NCBI RefSeq assembly: GCF_000237925.1
Contig: NC_031496.1
Span: 13,676,564 to 13,740,563, forward strand
Direction: 5' to 3'
Length of the DNA: 64,000 nucleotides
Origin: Schistosoma mansoni
Lineage: Eukaryota > Platyhelminthes > Trematoda > Strigeidida > Schistosomatidae
The stretch's first letter is position 1. Each line of letters starts with the position of its first letter. Of this stretch, positions 27,301 through 37,149 are shown piece after piece. The position numbers were made by a program, and so were the translations under genes. Under the pieces are notes generated by a model, which saw only the letters and a program-made list of their open reading frames with translations, did no database searches and was not told where the DNA came from.

Positions 27301-27739
27301 CATATTTTTAAGGATTTAATACACCGAAATAGAAAAGCGACATAACCATTGATTAGCCAGCTCGATTCTTTATGAATTTAACAGAACTATCATCTACGAT
27401 AAAACACGCAAAAACCACAAAAGCGTGACTATGAGTTATTTACTATATTACTAAATATAACCAAAGGTAGGAATGGTTATCAAAACAACCAATACGAATA
27501 AAGTCATGTCAAGAATTATTAACGAAGGATATTTATAAAGAAATTTGATGAAATACAGTATTATTGGCACTCATTTATTGGTTCATTAAACTACGTTATT
27601 TATTACGCTTCCAATAAGGACAGTGAGGAGTTAAAAAGTTGCGAACTGAATGCAGAAAATGTGAAAACTCTGACAATAGCAAATAATAAAATCCAGAGCA
27701 GGTATCGCGCCCTATTTAAGATACATTAGTTGGATGTGC

Positions 27740-27780
<41 letters not shown>

Positions 27781-30700
27781 AGTAGGAGGTTGATATGACG
27801 GTAAAGTCAAACTAGATTTTTTACAATTGTTTTCACAGCCCTCATGATCTGACTATAAAATAGGAGAGCAGTTGTATCGGTCTAATTAGAGTACTGTGAT
27901 TAGTTTACCTAGACTATTTATCTACTATTAGTGACCTTCTGCTAACTAATGACACAAACCATGTTTTTTCTGAAGAACCAATAAAAATCAAGATTCAATG
28001 AACCACTTGTTTCATCTTTAGTAATGTACATTTCATAACTCATAAAAAATTTAATCCAGGATATCCGGAGATCACTGAGAGTAAGATACCATTTAAGTCT
28101 AAGATCCCACATTTCTAATCCCATTTAATCATCATAAAGTATCATCGATTTCACCTCAGGCACGTTTGTGTGTGAATTACTGATGAAAAGACATAAACTA
28201 CAATCAAACAACTGCTCAGTGCTTCTCACTCGTTTCCAATTATTCTACATTAAATATCATTCTGTGATACAAATCAAATTCACAAATGCTATATCGCGAT
28301 GGAAAGGTCTAAAATAATCCAATATTTATTGTTAACGAAAGTAAACGAATATTACATTGGTAAATGTCAGCTAGTCAGAATAATCTTAGCCATCCAGAGG
28401 GAGTCAGTTATGCTTTATTGGATTTACACTTAACTTAATATTTTTTTAGTGATTAAAAATGCAGTTAACGAAAAGGTTTCCGTGGGTACTTTTTTGGCTT
28501 CTATCAATCATAATGTTGTTTGAAAAACAAAAGTGGGAAAAATTTGGAAAGAAATCCTGACAAACAGTCACACAAGAATTCATCATTTTACAATATGGAT
28601 CAATGAAATTTCTTAAGAATATATTTGTGTATTATTTCATTTCTTTCGGAACACACAAAAATAAGTCATAAACATTTCGGTAAGATATGAAATTTTACTT
28701 GGTTGATGTAATTGTATATGACATAACATTTGCGATGAATTTTCAATTGTTGACAGGTGGTTATGTGATCAGCATAACTAAAAAATGATGAGCCTTACGT
28801 GAAGAATATCTTTTCATCATATAAAACTATGTCAATTTACGCAGATTGGATATAACAAAAATGGTCGAATAAGATAATTTTCTTTGGAAGGATTGATAAA
28901 TATACGTAAAAAAATAACGTACTCCAGAGCATTAGATAAAAAATAATCAAAGACTATTGAAAAAAAGGGCTGTGGCTTAATTTTTATGACAATCAATTAT
29001 CAATGAATAGGTCATTGGTTCAAACTCAGCTCTGCATACTTCACTTTGGAGGGTCAAGTAGTATCACAATTTCCCTTACAAGTGTGTGTTAACAAACTTA
29101 TCCTAAGTGGATGAGTTCCTTAAACAACCCAATAGCTGATTTGTCTTGGTTTCTGAATTCCAAGTATTACACATTCTAAATGGATATATGAAATTTGAAG
29201 CACGACATTCAAATTCTGAAGCATGCTTATCACCTATAGACCACTGAGTCGGAGCTTTGCCATCTATGCTCACAATGTCTATCACAAATTAATTGAGCTT
29301 GATCTAATGTGAGGTCGTGTTTGAGCACTACTGAGGAGTTTGGAGATAAAGTGAAAAGACGTTTCGTGATGAAAAATATCGTATTATAGAAATAAACAAG
29401 TCAAAATTTATACTCAAATAAAAAAAATAAATGAATAATATTGACTTACCATTGAATCGGATACAGCAGTGAAACTGAAGTTAAAACACAAGCTGTTAGT
29501 TTTGTCAGCCGTCTTGAACAGAATAGCAAACTTCGCTCCAAAAGTAAGCTACAAAGAACATAAACAACGGAATTCAAAGAATAAGCAAAAAGATGACTAA
29601 GACAACGGCTTATGACAATTCTTCATTAGAATTTCTAACTGTAACACTGAATGAACGATACAGAGTATTTCACTGTCTATCAATGGGTCATATTTATGCT
29701 CCTATTTTCCCGTAATATATTAATTTAACAAGTCCTCATAAACATGAGCACAATAGCTCACAAGTGATGGGAGAAAATAAGTCAATTTACGAATACTATA
29801 TTAAGACTGTTTCAAATATATTCTACACCAGAAAATAAGGGTCTATTTAAGATCCCATTGATGCTTGGAGCTTTAAACGTCCACTGATCTCAATTAGAAC
29901 TGAAATGAAGTCATTTTGAAAAGACTCAAAAAGTAGTGTCATAATCCTTAGTCTGTGAATTGTGCTTTCATGCTTTCATTATAAATCGAGTCAACACAAT
30001 GCTAGGACCCCAATCATTTTCATTTTTGCATTGAAGCTTCCAAAAGATCGATAACGGTTGAATGATATCATTTCTAACTCAGCTACAACGAAATTATAAA
30101 CTGAGTTTTGGAGTAGTACAAAATTTCTTCTTATTTAACACGAAACCATATTTCTATCGCTTTCGTTATGTGGTAGACAATGACAGAAACTAAGAAATTG
30201 AAATAATCAAAAATGACTGCTACTCTATCATCAGTTATCCCCAAAAAGATTTAAAAGAAATTTGTAGTAAGAAGAATTCTCACCTTACAAATATATGTAT
30301 CCACAATGAAAGATCCAATGCATTGTAATATTCTATAACGTAGTTCTATTTAAAAATTATAATGTATGTGAACATACTACAACTTACCAAATAGTGTGGG
30401 GATTGAGGTGTTGGAATTCGAAGCACGAAACCCTGAAATATAAATTCAGTATCAGGTTGTTAAGTTTTAGAAATAACAGTTTACAAATGTTGTGTTTGTG
30501 GTAAGTACCCACTTCATTTAGATTTAGGGTTTCTACTTTTCCAAAGCTCAATTTCGACTTTGAAAGAGTTAAAAGTTTAGATAAAAGTACAAACAGTCAC
30601 AAAACAGAGTAAAAAGGCTCACTTCGATAAAACCACCATCTGGAAACCCCTTAGAATGCTGTTATAAATAAAACGATCACTAACAAGTTCCATTTGAAGT

Positions 30701-33700
30701 TGTAAAGCGGCTGGTAATTGAATTGACGACAAGCTTTTTGTCGATTTTGAGACTCGGCTGATGGATTTACCTACTTCTCAGTTTTAATGTTCATATTGAG
30801 CACAACAATCACACATTAGTGGTAATGATAACTAATATAGGGACAAATTTCAAATGGCAAAGCTGAGATAAGCTTTATTTCAAATAGCAGATAAACGTCT
30901 TGGTCAGTGCTGATAGCGAATCCATAGTATTTAGACGAGTTAAATTGATGGTAGTGACTTTTGGTTAGTAGTTAAGGAATTGTTCATAAATGAGACTACA
31001 GTGTTCTTAACCTATAAAAGGAATATCAATCATCGATTTGTATCTCAATTTAATTGAAATTCACATGGCAAATCGTACCTTAAGTAGATAATATAATCTC
31101 ATGCACTGGCCAGCAGAAACTTTGTTTAGAGTTAAACATAACTAGGACATATTTTACTCCTCTTTTTTATCAGATGAGTAAGTTTGTACGAGTGTGGATT
31201 TTTCATTACGTGTTGCAAGATCAATTAAACCATCCAGATATCCAAAATAAAGCAAAACTGTATTTACAGCAAATTAAGCCACCCTTTCAGATAAGGTTCA
31301 AAAAATGCAAGTCCGATTTGAAAATTAAATTTATTTAAGCATACCATAGACGGGTTGAATGGATTCGCACATTGAATACGATCGATCGGCAAACGAGGTG
31401 GAATAGCAGAAATTAGGTGAGAGAAGAATGGCTCCATAATAGACCAATGAACATCACGATACAGACCATGATGCCATAAAATGCTTAGCAGAAAGTGAAA
31501 ACACTCACACCAAGGAAATTTGCTAAATCAAACGAAATGTAGTTTATTAAAAAACAACTAATCAACATCTTTCAATTTAGTTAAGTAGTAATTATTTAAC
31601 TAATATTTTTACATCTAAATATACATCAAAATAATAAACATAATGTAAATCACAATTTAATAACGATATAGTTAGTATTCGCTTACAGATGAGCGCGATT
31701 TGTAGAGTGATTGACTAAGAGTTCAGATTTTCTTCGAAATCTGTCATTTTTAGCACTAATTCACCTACTTTTAGAAAACAGATCAAGTTTTACTTCAGAC
31801 TTAAGAAATGTGTTTAAACTTGTTATTGGTCAGTGTACTGCATTCAAACTATTGAGTAGCGTTAAGATGTTTGGTGTCTCTCTGCTGTAACATATGCAAA
31901 CGAAAAGTGGACAACAAAGACTCTAGTATGACAAGCGTAATTATATTTGAAAGTATAAGTACATTTTGTTGACGAGTGGTAACAATGAAGACCCACAGAT
32001 ACTTTTACATTACTTATAAATAATGAAATCAACAGAACAAACTCAGTGAGTGAAAAGTTCGTGAGCAAAATTTAAATTCCGAAAAATCATAACAAGAAAA
32101 AATCTAGAATCACCTAAAGATACTGTCTCGAATTTAAAGCATACCCATTATATGTCTACTAGAAGGAATAACTCGTCTAAGTAGTATGACAAACACTTTT
32201 ACTGAACTTAATCGTTAGCTACTGAGGTAGACGATTAACATTATACTGATTAAAGGAAGCAAGATTTACATATTCTACCATGATTTCTTTAGTCAATCAA
32301 AACAGGAAGTTCGCAACATATGATTTAAGTTGTACTAAGTTGAAATAAATGATAAATATTATTGATCAATAAGATCAACTGATTAAACATAGGAGGAATA
32401 GGTGTAAATATGCATCTACCCAAGGTAGATACACTTCATATAATGATGATGGGAACTAGTTTTAGAAAGGACTAAAACGGGGAAATAATGGCAGAAGAAC
32501 AGAAAAGTTGAGTGTAAGACATTCGTAACATTGAAGAGTTGCTCCCATATGTTAGAACCATTGAGTGAACGCAGATTGTCGTGATAGCCTACTAATAACT
32601 TTGATTTTATGTCACTTTAATCTGTCAGTTAAGTGGTACAACTTCACCAAACATTCGTGCAGCTTACGTATACAACATGATAAGGGTGTAACTAAGGTAA
32701 TTAACTTAAACAATATAGTATTCGATCGATAATATCATATCCAGATATAACGGTAATGATAACTTTTATTGTCGAACAAAGAAATTAACAACACCTACCT
32801 TGAAATGCAAAGCAGAAATCTTTCGTTTGGTTGGTAGCAAAAAACGAATTCCAGTATGCCTTTAGCATCTGTGAATACAATCACAAATTCCTCAACTGAT
32901 AAACGTCTACTTTATGATAAAATTACAGAGATAAAACAAATTTAGAGCACCTTACTCATCACAACAAAATGCAAATTCGATGATGCGTTCAATGAATACA
33001 TCAGAAAGATCACTGGGATAACATCTTTTGACAGCTGGGCCTACAAAATGTATGAAAAATGTTGAATAAATGAAACTAATAAAGTACTTAAAAACTAAAA
33101 CCATGAGAATTATTATGTAATATTCTGATTACATTTATTCCCATAAACCATTAAAATAAATGAATAAATTCCATCATATGACAAATCTATCGTTTTAAAA
33201 CCTTATAAAAATTAAATTATTCTGAAAATCAAACCAGCGGACGATTGTTTCAGACAGGCATCAAGGTAAATATCATTTACGTATGTTTTGTTAGTCTGAT
33301 TTGTAGTTTGCTTTACATTTAACATTATGATTATTAACAAATTTGATTTTACTACCGAACTACTCATAGGATAAGTCATAATAGTTAAGAAATTCTTCCG
33401 TCAATTGCTGTATAGAGATCAGTGAAGGGAAACTCCTGTAGACCTAGTTTAACTGACTTCTAGACTCAGTACGGATGACCAAAAGAGCTAATGGGAGATT
33501 TTTAATAGAGAATCAAACTACCAGTGAAATAAGGTCGAAAAATTGAAAGTGATGGACAGAACCAGAGTCTAATTAAACAGCTAAGGAGTGATTACTAACC
33601 GTTGTTAGTTACAATGTAAAGTGAAGAAATTGAAGCGACATATGCAGAAATCACGTATGACTTTTGGAAAATAATGTTGAAATTTTTCAGACACAAGCCC

Positions 33701-34475
33701 TTAATATTCTATACAAAGACCGAAATTTCAGCTTTTAAATTTGATGTAATTCGCCATATGTCTTTAAATTGAGCGTTTTCAGACTTCACTATTATTAAAT
33801 CTAAATTGAAATATCTTGTAAGGCGTACTGAAACTGCAAAAATTTACTAGTCATCAAGAAACTGTCGTCAAAACATTTCATTGGTGATAACATCTGCAAA
33901 TATGAGAAAACTTGCGTGACGTTTCAAGGCAGAATTAAATTAATGTGACTTGATCATTAAAAAACCACAAAACAACAAAAAAACGATCGAACATCAACCC
34001 GCTTGTCATATATGCCACAAATCGACAAAGTGTACATCAAGAAAAGATGTCGAGCTACAAGTCAGTTCCAAGAAAATGGAAAATAGTATAATCTGAAGGA
34101 TGCTAAAACTACTTAAGTTTTTGATTCTCATAACTTAAATCAGACCAAAACTAGAAATTAAACCATAGCTTGCAAAGCTATTTTCGGTATGTAAATAATC
34201 GGGCAGGAAGAGGAAGAGTGACAATTATTCAACGTGTGAGAAAGCCTGTTTCTGAAATTCACACATTTTGGTGCAAAAAGAGACTAGATTCAGCATGAAC
34301 TTACTGTCCAGTATTAAACATAAGACTCACCATGATCTCCTTGTTCATACAGTATGTAGTACTCAATAGTATGGTGCAGATCCCTGAAAAGAAAAAAACA
34401 TGTTAGCTAAGTTATTAGGGAATGCTAAGACAATTTATGTTAACCAATCGGATACCTGACACACAAGTCAAACAT
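2632..34475 (-). CDS. DENND1: DENN-domain Rab GEF, DENND1/connecdenn-like (partial at 3' end)
   Basis: DENN proteins catalyse GDP/GTP exchange on Rab GTPases; connecdenns act on Rab35 in endocytic traffic. Exons read from high to low coordinate: 34456-34475 (candidate start), 34331-34383, 32956-33040, 32799-32909, 31345-31522, a possible exon ending at 30622, 30388-30432, 29450-29548, 9207-9257, 9111-9156, 8753-8887, 5245-5410, 2632-2765. All listed junctions are GT-AG and keep frame, except across 30433-31344, where at least one exon is unresolved. The order follows the family: uDENN, then the cDENN stretch LLLER...RRLTKLTAC...LLYPIQW, then [20 protein letters not shown] and dDENN. The family tail after dDENN, which carries adaptor-binding motifs, is not visible and probably lies off the left edge. 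DENN membership is near certain; the DENND1 assignment rests on motif order and on [13 protein letters not shown] resembling the connecdenn segment. Confidence 0.85.
3275..3603 (-). mobile_element. RTE-like retrotransposon 3' fragment (lineage A)
   Basis: The minus strand translates, with in-frame stops, to [26 protein letters not shown] and [12 protein letters not shown]. This is the C-terminal region after the reverse transcriptase and resembles the end of the element at 37150-39912. It is a 5'-truncated pseudogenic insertion in the intron between the last two DENND1-like exons. Confidence 0.8.
5245..5410 (-). CDS. DENND1: DENND1-like exon, dDENN start
   Basis: 55 codons from [16 protein letters not shown] to [11 protein letters not shown], then one base that joins the next exon as LLGCYTECL. 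The helix FF-L-V-LLG-Y corresponds to the 'FLKAQAAFFGSYRNAL' helix of connecdenn. The CTTTAG acceptor at 5411-5412 was chosen over a nearer one because it restores FSFLHH, which aligns with 'VVSSLKNRL'. Confidence 0.82.
5411..8752. other. Intron of the DENND1-like gene
   Basis: AT-rich intron with no recognised exon. Apart from the ATT microsatellite I see no repeat family in it. Confidence 0.7.
6300..6332. repeat. (ATT)n microsatellite
   Basis: Eleven uninterrupted ATT units within the DENND1-like intron 5411-8752. Confidence 0.95.
8753..8887 (-). CDS. DENND1: DENND1-like exon, end of cDENN
   Basis: 45 codons from [20 protein letters not shown] to [20 protein letters not shown] corresponds to the conserved D-(V/L)-D strand that follows GIHSSL in DENN domains; TPKAI begins the linker to dDENN. 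Acceptor ATTAG, donor GTGAGT, phase 0 on both sides. Confidence 0.85.
9111..9257 (-). CDS. DENND1: Two DENND1-like exons with a 50-nt intron (cDENN)
   Basis: Exon 9207-9257 reads [16 protein letters not shown]; exon 9111-9156 reads [15 protein letters not shown]. Together they match the family's W-H-YIPVLP...LLD...APMPYLIGIHLSLME segment. The acceptor at 9157-9158 (TTTAG) keeps frame; an upstream CATAG acceptor would insert residues and create a stop. Confidence 0.88.
10523..10780 (+). mobile_element. Second tRNA-derived SINE family, copy B, with hammerhead
   Basis: Nearly identical to copy A. The hammerhead lies at 10683-10726: CTGAGGA (10688-10694), GTCC/GGAC, GAAA (10710-10713) and GTC (10719-10721) are intact, but the 3' side of stem I is CAGCG, leaving one mismatch against CACTG. 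The 37 bases just upstream (10486-10522) recur inverted at about 16485-16522 without the SINE. Confidence 0.8.
12485..12632 (+). repeat. Degenerate second-family SINE
   Basis: Recognisable as GATTCAGTGGCCTG, a decayed B-box region and ACTGCTGAGGAG followed by TTTCCTGG. The stem II GGAC and GAAA are lost, so the ribozyme is dead. Confidence 0.6.
15843..15945 (+). repeat. Dispersed repeat fragment, copy 1
   Basis: GCCTGTAGCC...TACTGCCGGTCC...TTGGGCA matches the segment at 16354-16440 in motif order and spacing. Relatively GC-rich; it may derive from the 5' leader of a retroelement, but no coding sequence is attached. Confidence 0.5.
16354..16440 (+). repeat. Dispersed repeat fragment, copy 2
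   Basis: GCCTGTAGCTCC, CTACTGCCGGTCC and GGTTGGGCA in the same order as copy 1, followed by CTAAAAAAACGCTAAA. GC content is well above the flanks. Confidence 0.5.
17124..17600 (+). mobile_element. Tandem Sm-alpha-like units, 333-bp period
   Basis: CCACTATCC(A/G)TCTTTGCTTA occurs at 17124 and 17457, giving a 333-bp head-to-tail period and about 1.4 units. The full unit has a tRNA-like head (A-box-like TAACTGAGTGG, B box GGTTCGAGTCC) and a hammerhead at about 17396-17455. The hammerhead has CCGACGA instead of CUGANGA, a broken stem II and CATC at the cleavage site, so it is probably inactive. The 333-bp length agrees with my recollection of the Sm-alpha monomer (about 335 bp). Confidence 0.85.
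18085..18215 (+). repeat. Degenerate second-family SINE
   Basis: GCAGCACTGGTGAGGAC...GGATGAAATAC...ATCCAGTG...TCTGGTTTT keeps the outline of the hammerhead block, including a pairable CACTGG/CCAGTG stem I, but the core is mutated. Confidence 0.5.
20478..20520 (-). repeat. Short fragment of second-family SINE hammerhead block
   Basis: The minus strand reads GCACTAATGAGAAGTC...TAGGGCGAAACGGC, a remnant of the CTGAGGA-GTCC-GGAC-GAAA block. Confidence 0.5.
21175..21623. repeat. Long inverted repeat around an assembly gap (fold-back element)
   Basis: The 107 bases at 21175-21281 recur as a near-perfect reverse complement at about 21515-21623. Both arms end in GATAAATTTCGATAACG at their outer edge. 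Bases just right of the gap form another palindrome around ATTTATATATAAAT. It has the form of a MITE or fold-back element. The 200-N gap sits at the tip of the hairpin, where assembly is expected to fail. No transposase is visible. Confidence 0.85.
21282..21481. other. Assembly gap (200 N)
   Basis: 200 N at the centre of the inverted repeat; nominal size. Confidence 0.98.
23731..24138. repeat. Inverted repeat with arms of about 107 bp
   Basis: Left arm 23731-23837 and right arm 24030-24138 are imperfect reverse complements sharing blocks such as CCAACGTTTCACCTGGCAAT and AAAATCTCAGCGAATGA. The spacer is about 190 bp of AT-rich sequence. Probably a non-autonomous fold-back transposon; no coding capacity. 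Confidence 0.8.
24636..24857 (-). mobile_element. Second tRNA-derived SINE family, copy C, diverged, with hammerhead
   Basis: The minus strand follows the family order: head ending GGTCTAGAGATTAAGCG, GCGAGACTG, a decayed B box, then the hammerhead block and GGTAGTCTAGC tail. It is clearly older than copies A and B. The hammerhead (plus coordinates 24668-24712) still has CTGAGGA, GTCC/GGAC, GAAA and GTC, with four of five stem I pairs. Confidence 0.75.
25300..25390 (+). repeat. Possible Sm-alpha-like remnant
   Basis: GTTGGAGTCCCACTGTGAA followed by ATCAAT, GCTGGTATATCCAG recalls the B-box to stem I region of the Sm-alpha-like family. The hammerhead core is gone. Confidence 0.3.
26027..26403. 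repeat. Element bounded by perfect 35-bp inverted repeats
   Basis: 26027-26061 and 26369-26403 are exact 35-base reverse complements (CATATGATCAGCTTATCAAT...). The 307-bp interior contains a GCCGACTG/CAGTCGGC hairpin near 26160-26190 and a (TA) run beside the right repeat. Perfect ends suggest a young MITE or an inverted-duplication junction. I see no flanking target duplication. Confidence 0.85.
27743..27777. repeat. (TA)n microsatellite
   Basis: About 17 uninterrupted TA dinucleotides. Confidence 0.95.
29250..29372 (+). repeat. Degenerate second-family SINE
   Basis: GTGAGGTCGTG...GAGCACTACTGAGGAG is recognisable as the linker and 5' half of the hammerhead block; stem II and GAAA are lost. 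It lies just upstream of the DENND1-like exon at 29450. Confidence 0.55.
29450..29548 (-). CDS. DENND1: DENND1-like exon, cDENN core
   Basis: Reads [20 protein letters not shown] then [12 protein letters not shown]. This is the best-conserved DENN stretch: LLxER, a serine strand, LxxLTAC, and LYPxxW completed across the next intron (TG + G = Trp). Another frame ([11 protein letters not shown]...) is open but has no family match and the wrong phase. The exon precedes the 20 kb intron 9258-29449. Confidence 0.88.
30388..30432 (-). CDS. DENND1: DENND1-like exon, cDENN
   Basis: A 45-nt exon between a TTTCAG acceptor and GTAAGT donor. In the phase required by the next exon it reads [14 protein letters not shown] and continues to [11 protein letters not shown], corresponding to the NLTEYF...N..LLYERR segment before the central helix of the domain. 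Confidence 0.7.
30622..30770 (-). CDS. DENND1: Possible DENND1-like exon (5' boundary unresolved)
   Basis: An open minus-strand stretch containing [19 protein letters not shown] ends at a strong donor (GAA|GTGAGC) whose phase fits the 30388-30432 exon. Its residues do not align convincingly with the family, and no acceptor gives the phase needed from the 31345-31522 exon, so it is only a candidate for the missing segment. Confidence 0.3.
31345..31522 (-). CDS. DENND1: DENND1-like exon, uDENN/cDENN linker
   Basis: 59 codons beginning [19 protein letters not shown] and ending CANPFNPSM. Joined to the previous exon it gives [19 protein letters not shown], matching the connecdenn CILS-LPW-E-F-LLNIL helix, followed by a proline-rich IPPRLPID loop like 'LPIPDPG'. 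Acceptor TTTAG, donor GTATGC. The frame stays open past the donor, so the exact 3' end is slightly uncertain. Confidence 0.8.
32799..33040 (-). CDS. DENND1: Two DENND1-like exons separated by a 46-nt intron (uDENN)
   Basis: Exon 32956-33040 reads [10 protein letters not shown]...[13 protein letters not shown]; exon 32799-32909 reads [17 protein letters not shown]...ERFLLCIS. Together they match the uDENN pattern of a YP-containing loop, a FCFP-like 'FAFC', an S-[LV]-T/S-V-E core and a 'FVF/LTD' strand. The intron at 32910-32955 has a GTAAGG donor and an ATAAAG acceptor. A tempting acceptor at TTCACAG (about 32880) was rejected because it breaks frame and deletes the conserved [10 protein letters not shown] strand. 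Confidence 0.85.
34331..34383 (-). CDS. DENND1: DENND1-like exon, start of uDENN
   Basis: Encodes [17 protein letters not shown] between a TTTCAG acceptor and a GTGAGT donor. It corresponds to the first uDENN strand (the 'FEVYVEV' region of connecdenn) and joins in phase to the [10 protein letters not shown] exon (G + GC = Gly). Confidence 0.8.
34456..34475 (-). CDS. DENND1: Candidate first coding exon of the DENND1-like gene
   Basis: On the minus strand an ATG opens MFDLCV plus two bases (AG), followed by GTATCC. The phase joins the next exon as [16 protein letters not shown]. The resulting 72-nt intron fits the other short introns at this end of the gene, and connecdenns start only a short distance before the equivalent beta strand. 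The donor is weak and the exon only 20 nt, so another upstream start is possible. Confidence 0.45.
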
Positions 34476-37149
34476 CAGCCGACACAAGCAAAGAAGATGT
34501 ACTACGCGCTATGTTTTACTCCTGACCTACAAAAAAATGCAGTGCATCATAACAAAAAGTGCATTAAACGCGCCTCTTTGCAAAAAAACATCTGATATAG
34601 ATGAATATCACCTGTACATATAAGAACATGTATTCTGACGATAATAAAATTCGTTTTACATTGATGGTGTATCATTTTGTCCCAGATCTAAATAAATTTC
34701 AATGACCTACTGTAACATCGAGTACGCGATTGGTGTAATGGAAACAATTATTATTGTAACCAATTGTACCAGTGATCGTTTTACTGTACTTGTTTGTTTA
34801 ACTGTCCCAAACGCATTTTTTATTTACGTTGTCCATCTTGCTTGCACGAAAGTGCTTATGATCCACTGTTTTGTTTGTAATCTTTGGCACGTCTCAGTAT
34901 TCTTTTGATACCACGAGATCCTCCTGGTTTTTGGCCTACCGAGGGATCCAAATCGATATTTGGCACGTAATCTTATTGCAGTACTGATCATAGTGAATTG
35001 TGACTCGACACTATATACAAATTCATGAAAATTATGAAAATTTAATAACTTCATGTATGACCGTATACAAACTTCTGGTAAAATACAATTAGTGTAAAAT
35101 TTCAGAGGTTGATTGCAAATTCTCATGTTGATACACTGGGAGTAACCAAGGATTGTTCAAAGTTTTATTGTATAATTTACGTGAACTATTCTAAAATCTT
35201 GTTCGTTCCACAAATCGACTGGTTTATGATTTGATGAAAATTACTTTATCATGGTACTCCGTGAATATTAAAGTTCGGCCTAAGTATCAGAGATTTGAGG
35301 GGCGTTACTTCGAGCGTTAGTTGAAACCTAAAGCATTTTTGAAATTTCAGGCTTTATTGCATATGTGTAATTCACTGTACCGGTTCGAAATCTAACACAA
35401 TGTCTAAGATCTACCTGGCCTATGGCTTTGATTTCATCCAAACATAGGTCACCAGTATTTCTTATCCCCATTACTTGCTCAAATGTATTATGTTTCTGAG
35501 CTCAGATGTAGAACAAACTAATAAGTAGGTCGAAAAATTCGCCCCGTGAATATATATTCTGAGTATTCATACTCTGAGCCAACATTTAGGTTGTTCATCA
35601 GGATTGCAGTACTGAAATCTTATCTCGATATCCCTTGACAATCGGTGTGGCTGTTGGCCACCGCTCGTATTGACTTTACCTTCAGTAAACATACGTTTAA
35701 ATCAGTAAATATCCAGTCACGCTTCGGTATTATTGTCCACAAATAAAGTTTGCTGAGTACCGGAAGGTCGAACTGTCGTAAAAGGATTGGTGCGTCAACC
35801 CGAAAATTCGTATAGTTTTTCGGAAGCGGTCAAAGCAACATAATTTTAGATTTGAATTAAGTTTGAAAGCAGTACGTAACGTAATATGATCTCTGTGGTT
35901 GATAATTATTTTTGCAGTATACACACATTAAGTATGTTATGTCAATGTGTAAAAAGAACAATGATGATTTAACTCTAAAGTATTTTTTGTCTGATATGTC
36001 TGTACATGTGGGCATAAATGCAGTTCTTCAGGATCAGATGCTTGTCTTCAAGATGTAGATGATGGTAGTGGTTAGCATTCATCCGAAGAGCATACAAATC
36101 CTAACTCATCACCACAGCCTAGACAAAGAAGATGACATCGGTTATCTACGTATACCTTATTTCGAATGAATTTATCCTTCAAGTCGAAATATTGCCATAT
36201 TCAATCTGGATTTCGGATCCGTGCAGTTAACGATGAGCTAAAGGTTACCTCTATAAAAACCATGCCCAACCTTCCTTGTACAGAAGGATATATTTCTGTA
36301 TAACCTTCAAGACGAGAGTTAACGTCAAGTGGACGATTATATTTAGGACCGTTTCTAGTGAGCAATATGCCAACTCATAGCTTACTACATCTGGTTTCTC
36401 GGAAGATCTATAAACAGCTTACCAAGGACGATATCATTAATATGCGATTACAGTTGTATCAAACTCACATTCAAATTAATTGAGTTTAGACACTAAAAAT
36501 ATGAACGACATTTAACAGCGCGTTCAAGCAAACACTGAATTAAAAGTATCCAATAAAAATGGGAACATACCTACGATTTACTTCAGTAGCGGGGAGCAAA
36601 AAGTTAATTATTATGTGTTTCCAGAGATAGTAGGTATTGACTTGACTTATCAGATCAACAAAGCTGGGTAAGTAACGAATAGCAAGAAATTTATCTTATG
36701 GTTTACCGCTGTGCCAGCTAGTGGCTGCTGATAGTCTTAGGCAATGGCACACTGTTACGTATACTCCTTCCAGGCAGGAGCGACGCAAAGATGTCGTAAG
36801 ACTGCTGGAATACTTCAAAAACATAATGTGTTATACTTAAGATACATACACTTTCGTTATGGATTCGGCAGCGACTGAAATTTCTGCGGTACAGTCTACG
36901 CACGGTCACGCCAACACAATACTGTGTTCGTTCCATGTCTTAAGAACATGTTTCAGGAAGATAAGTGTTAACTGTGCAAATTATTTGCTGTAGTTCAGAA
37001 ATCCCGATGTTGGCAAATGTCTAGAACATCTCGTAAAAACCAGGAGATCTGATATATGACCTTCGCTCTTCATAACTCATTGTACTCAGATTCACTCAGA
37101 AGTACGAACACCAAAGAACCCATTTTCCACGGGTATATATTTATATAAG
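34476..37149. other. Intergenic, no gene recognised
   Basis: Between the candidate start of the DENND1-like gene and the lineage A retrotransposon. Somewhat less AT-rich than the introns, with scattered short open frames (for example minus 34824-35126 and 36718-36936), none with recognisable domains or splice-supported structure. It may hold the DENND1-like promoter and decayed retroelement sequence, but I can show neither. Confidence 0.5.

Larger units (their letters stand above)
9258..29449. other. 20 kb intron of the DENND1-like gene
   Basis: Splits the cDENN region between LYPIQ(W) and (W)VHSFYPL. I find no coding exon of this or another gene in it. It holds SINE copies, a tandem Sm-alpha-like array, three inverted repeats, a TA microsatellite and the second assembly gap; the rest is AT-rich sequence without recognised structure. 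Confidence 0.65.

Noticed and set aside
32867-32909. Treating 32867-32909 as intron
   Set aside because: The sequence encodes [13 protein letters not shown], a conserved uDENN strand, and phases only match when it is exon.
34824-35126. Minus-strand 100-codon open frame upstream of the DENND1-like gene
   Set aside because: No recognisable domain, and it does not connect in phase to the first DENND1 exons.
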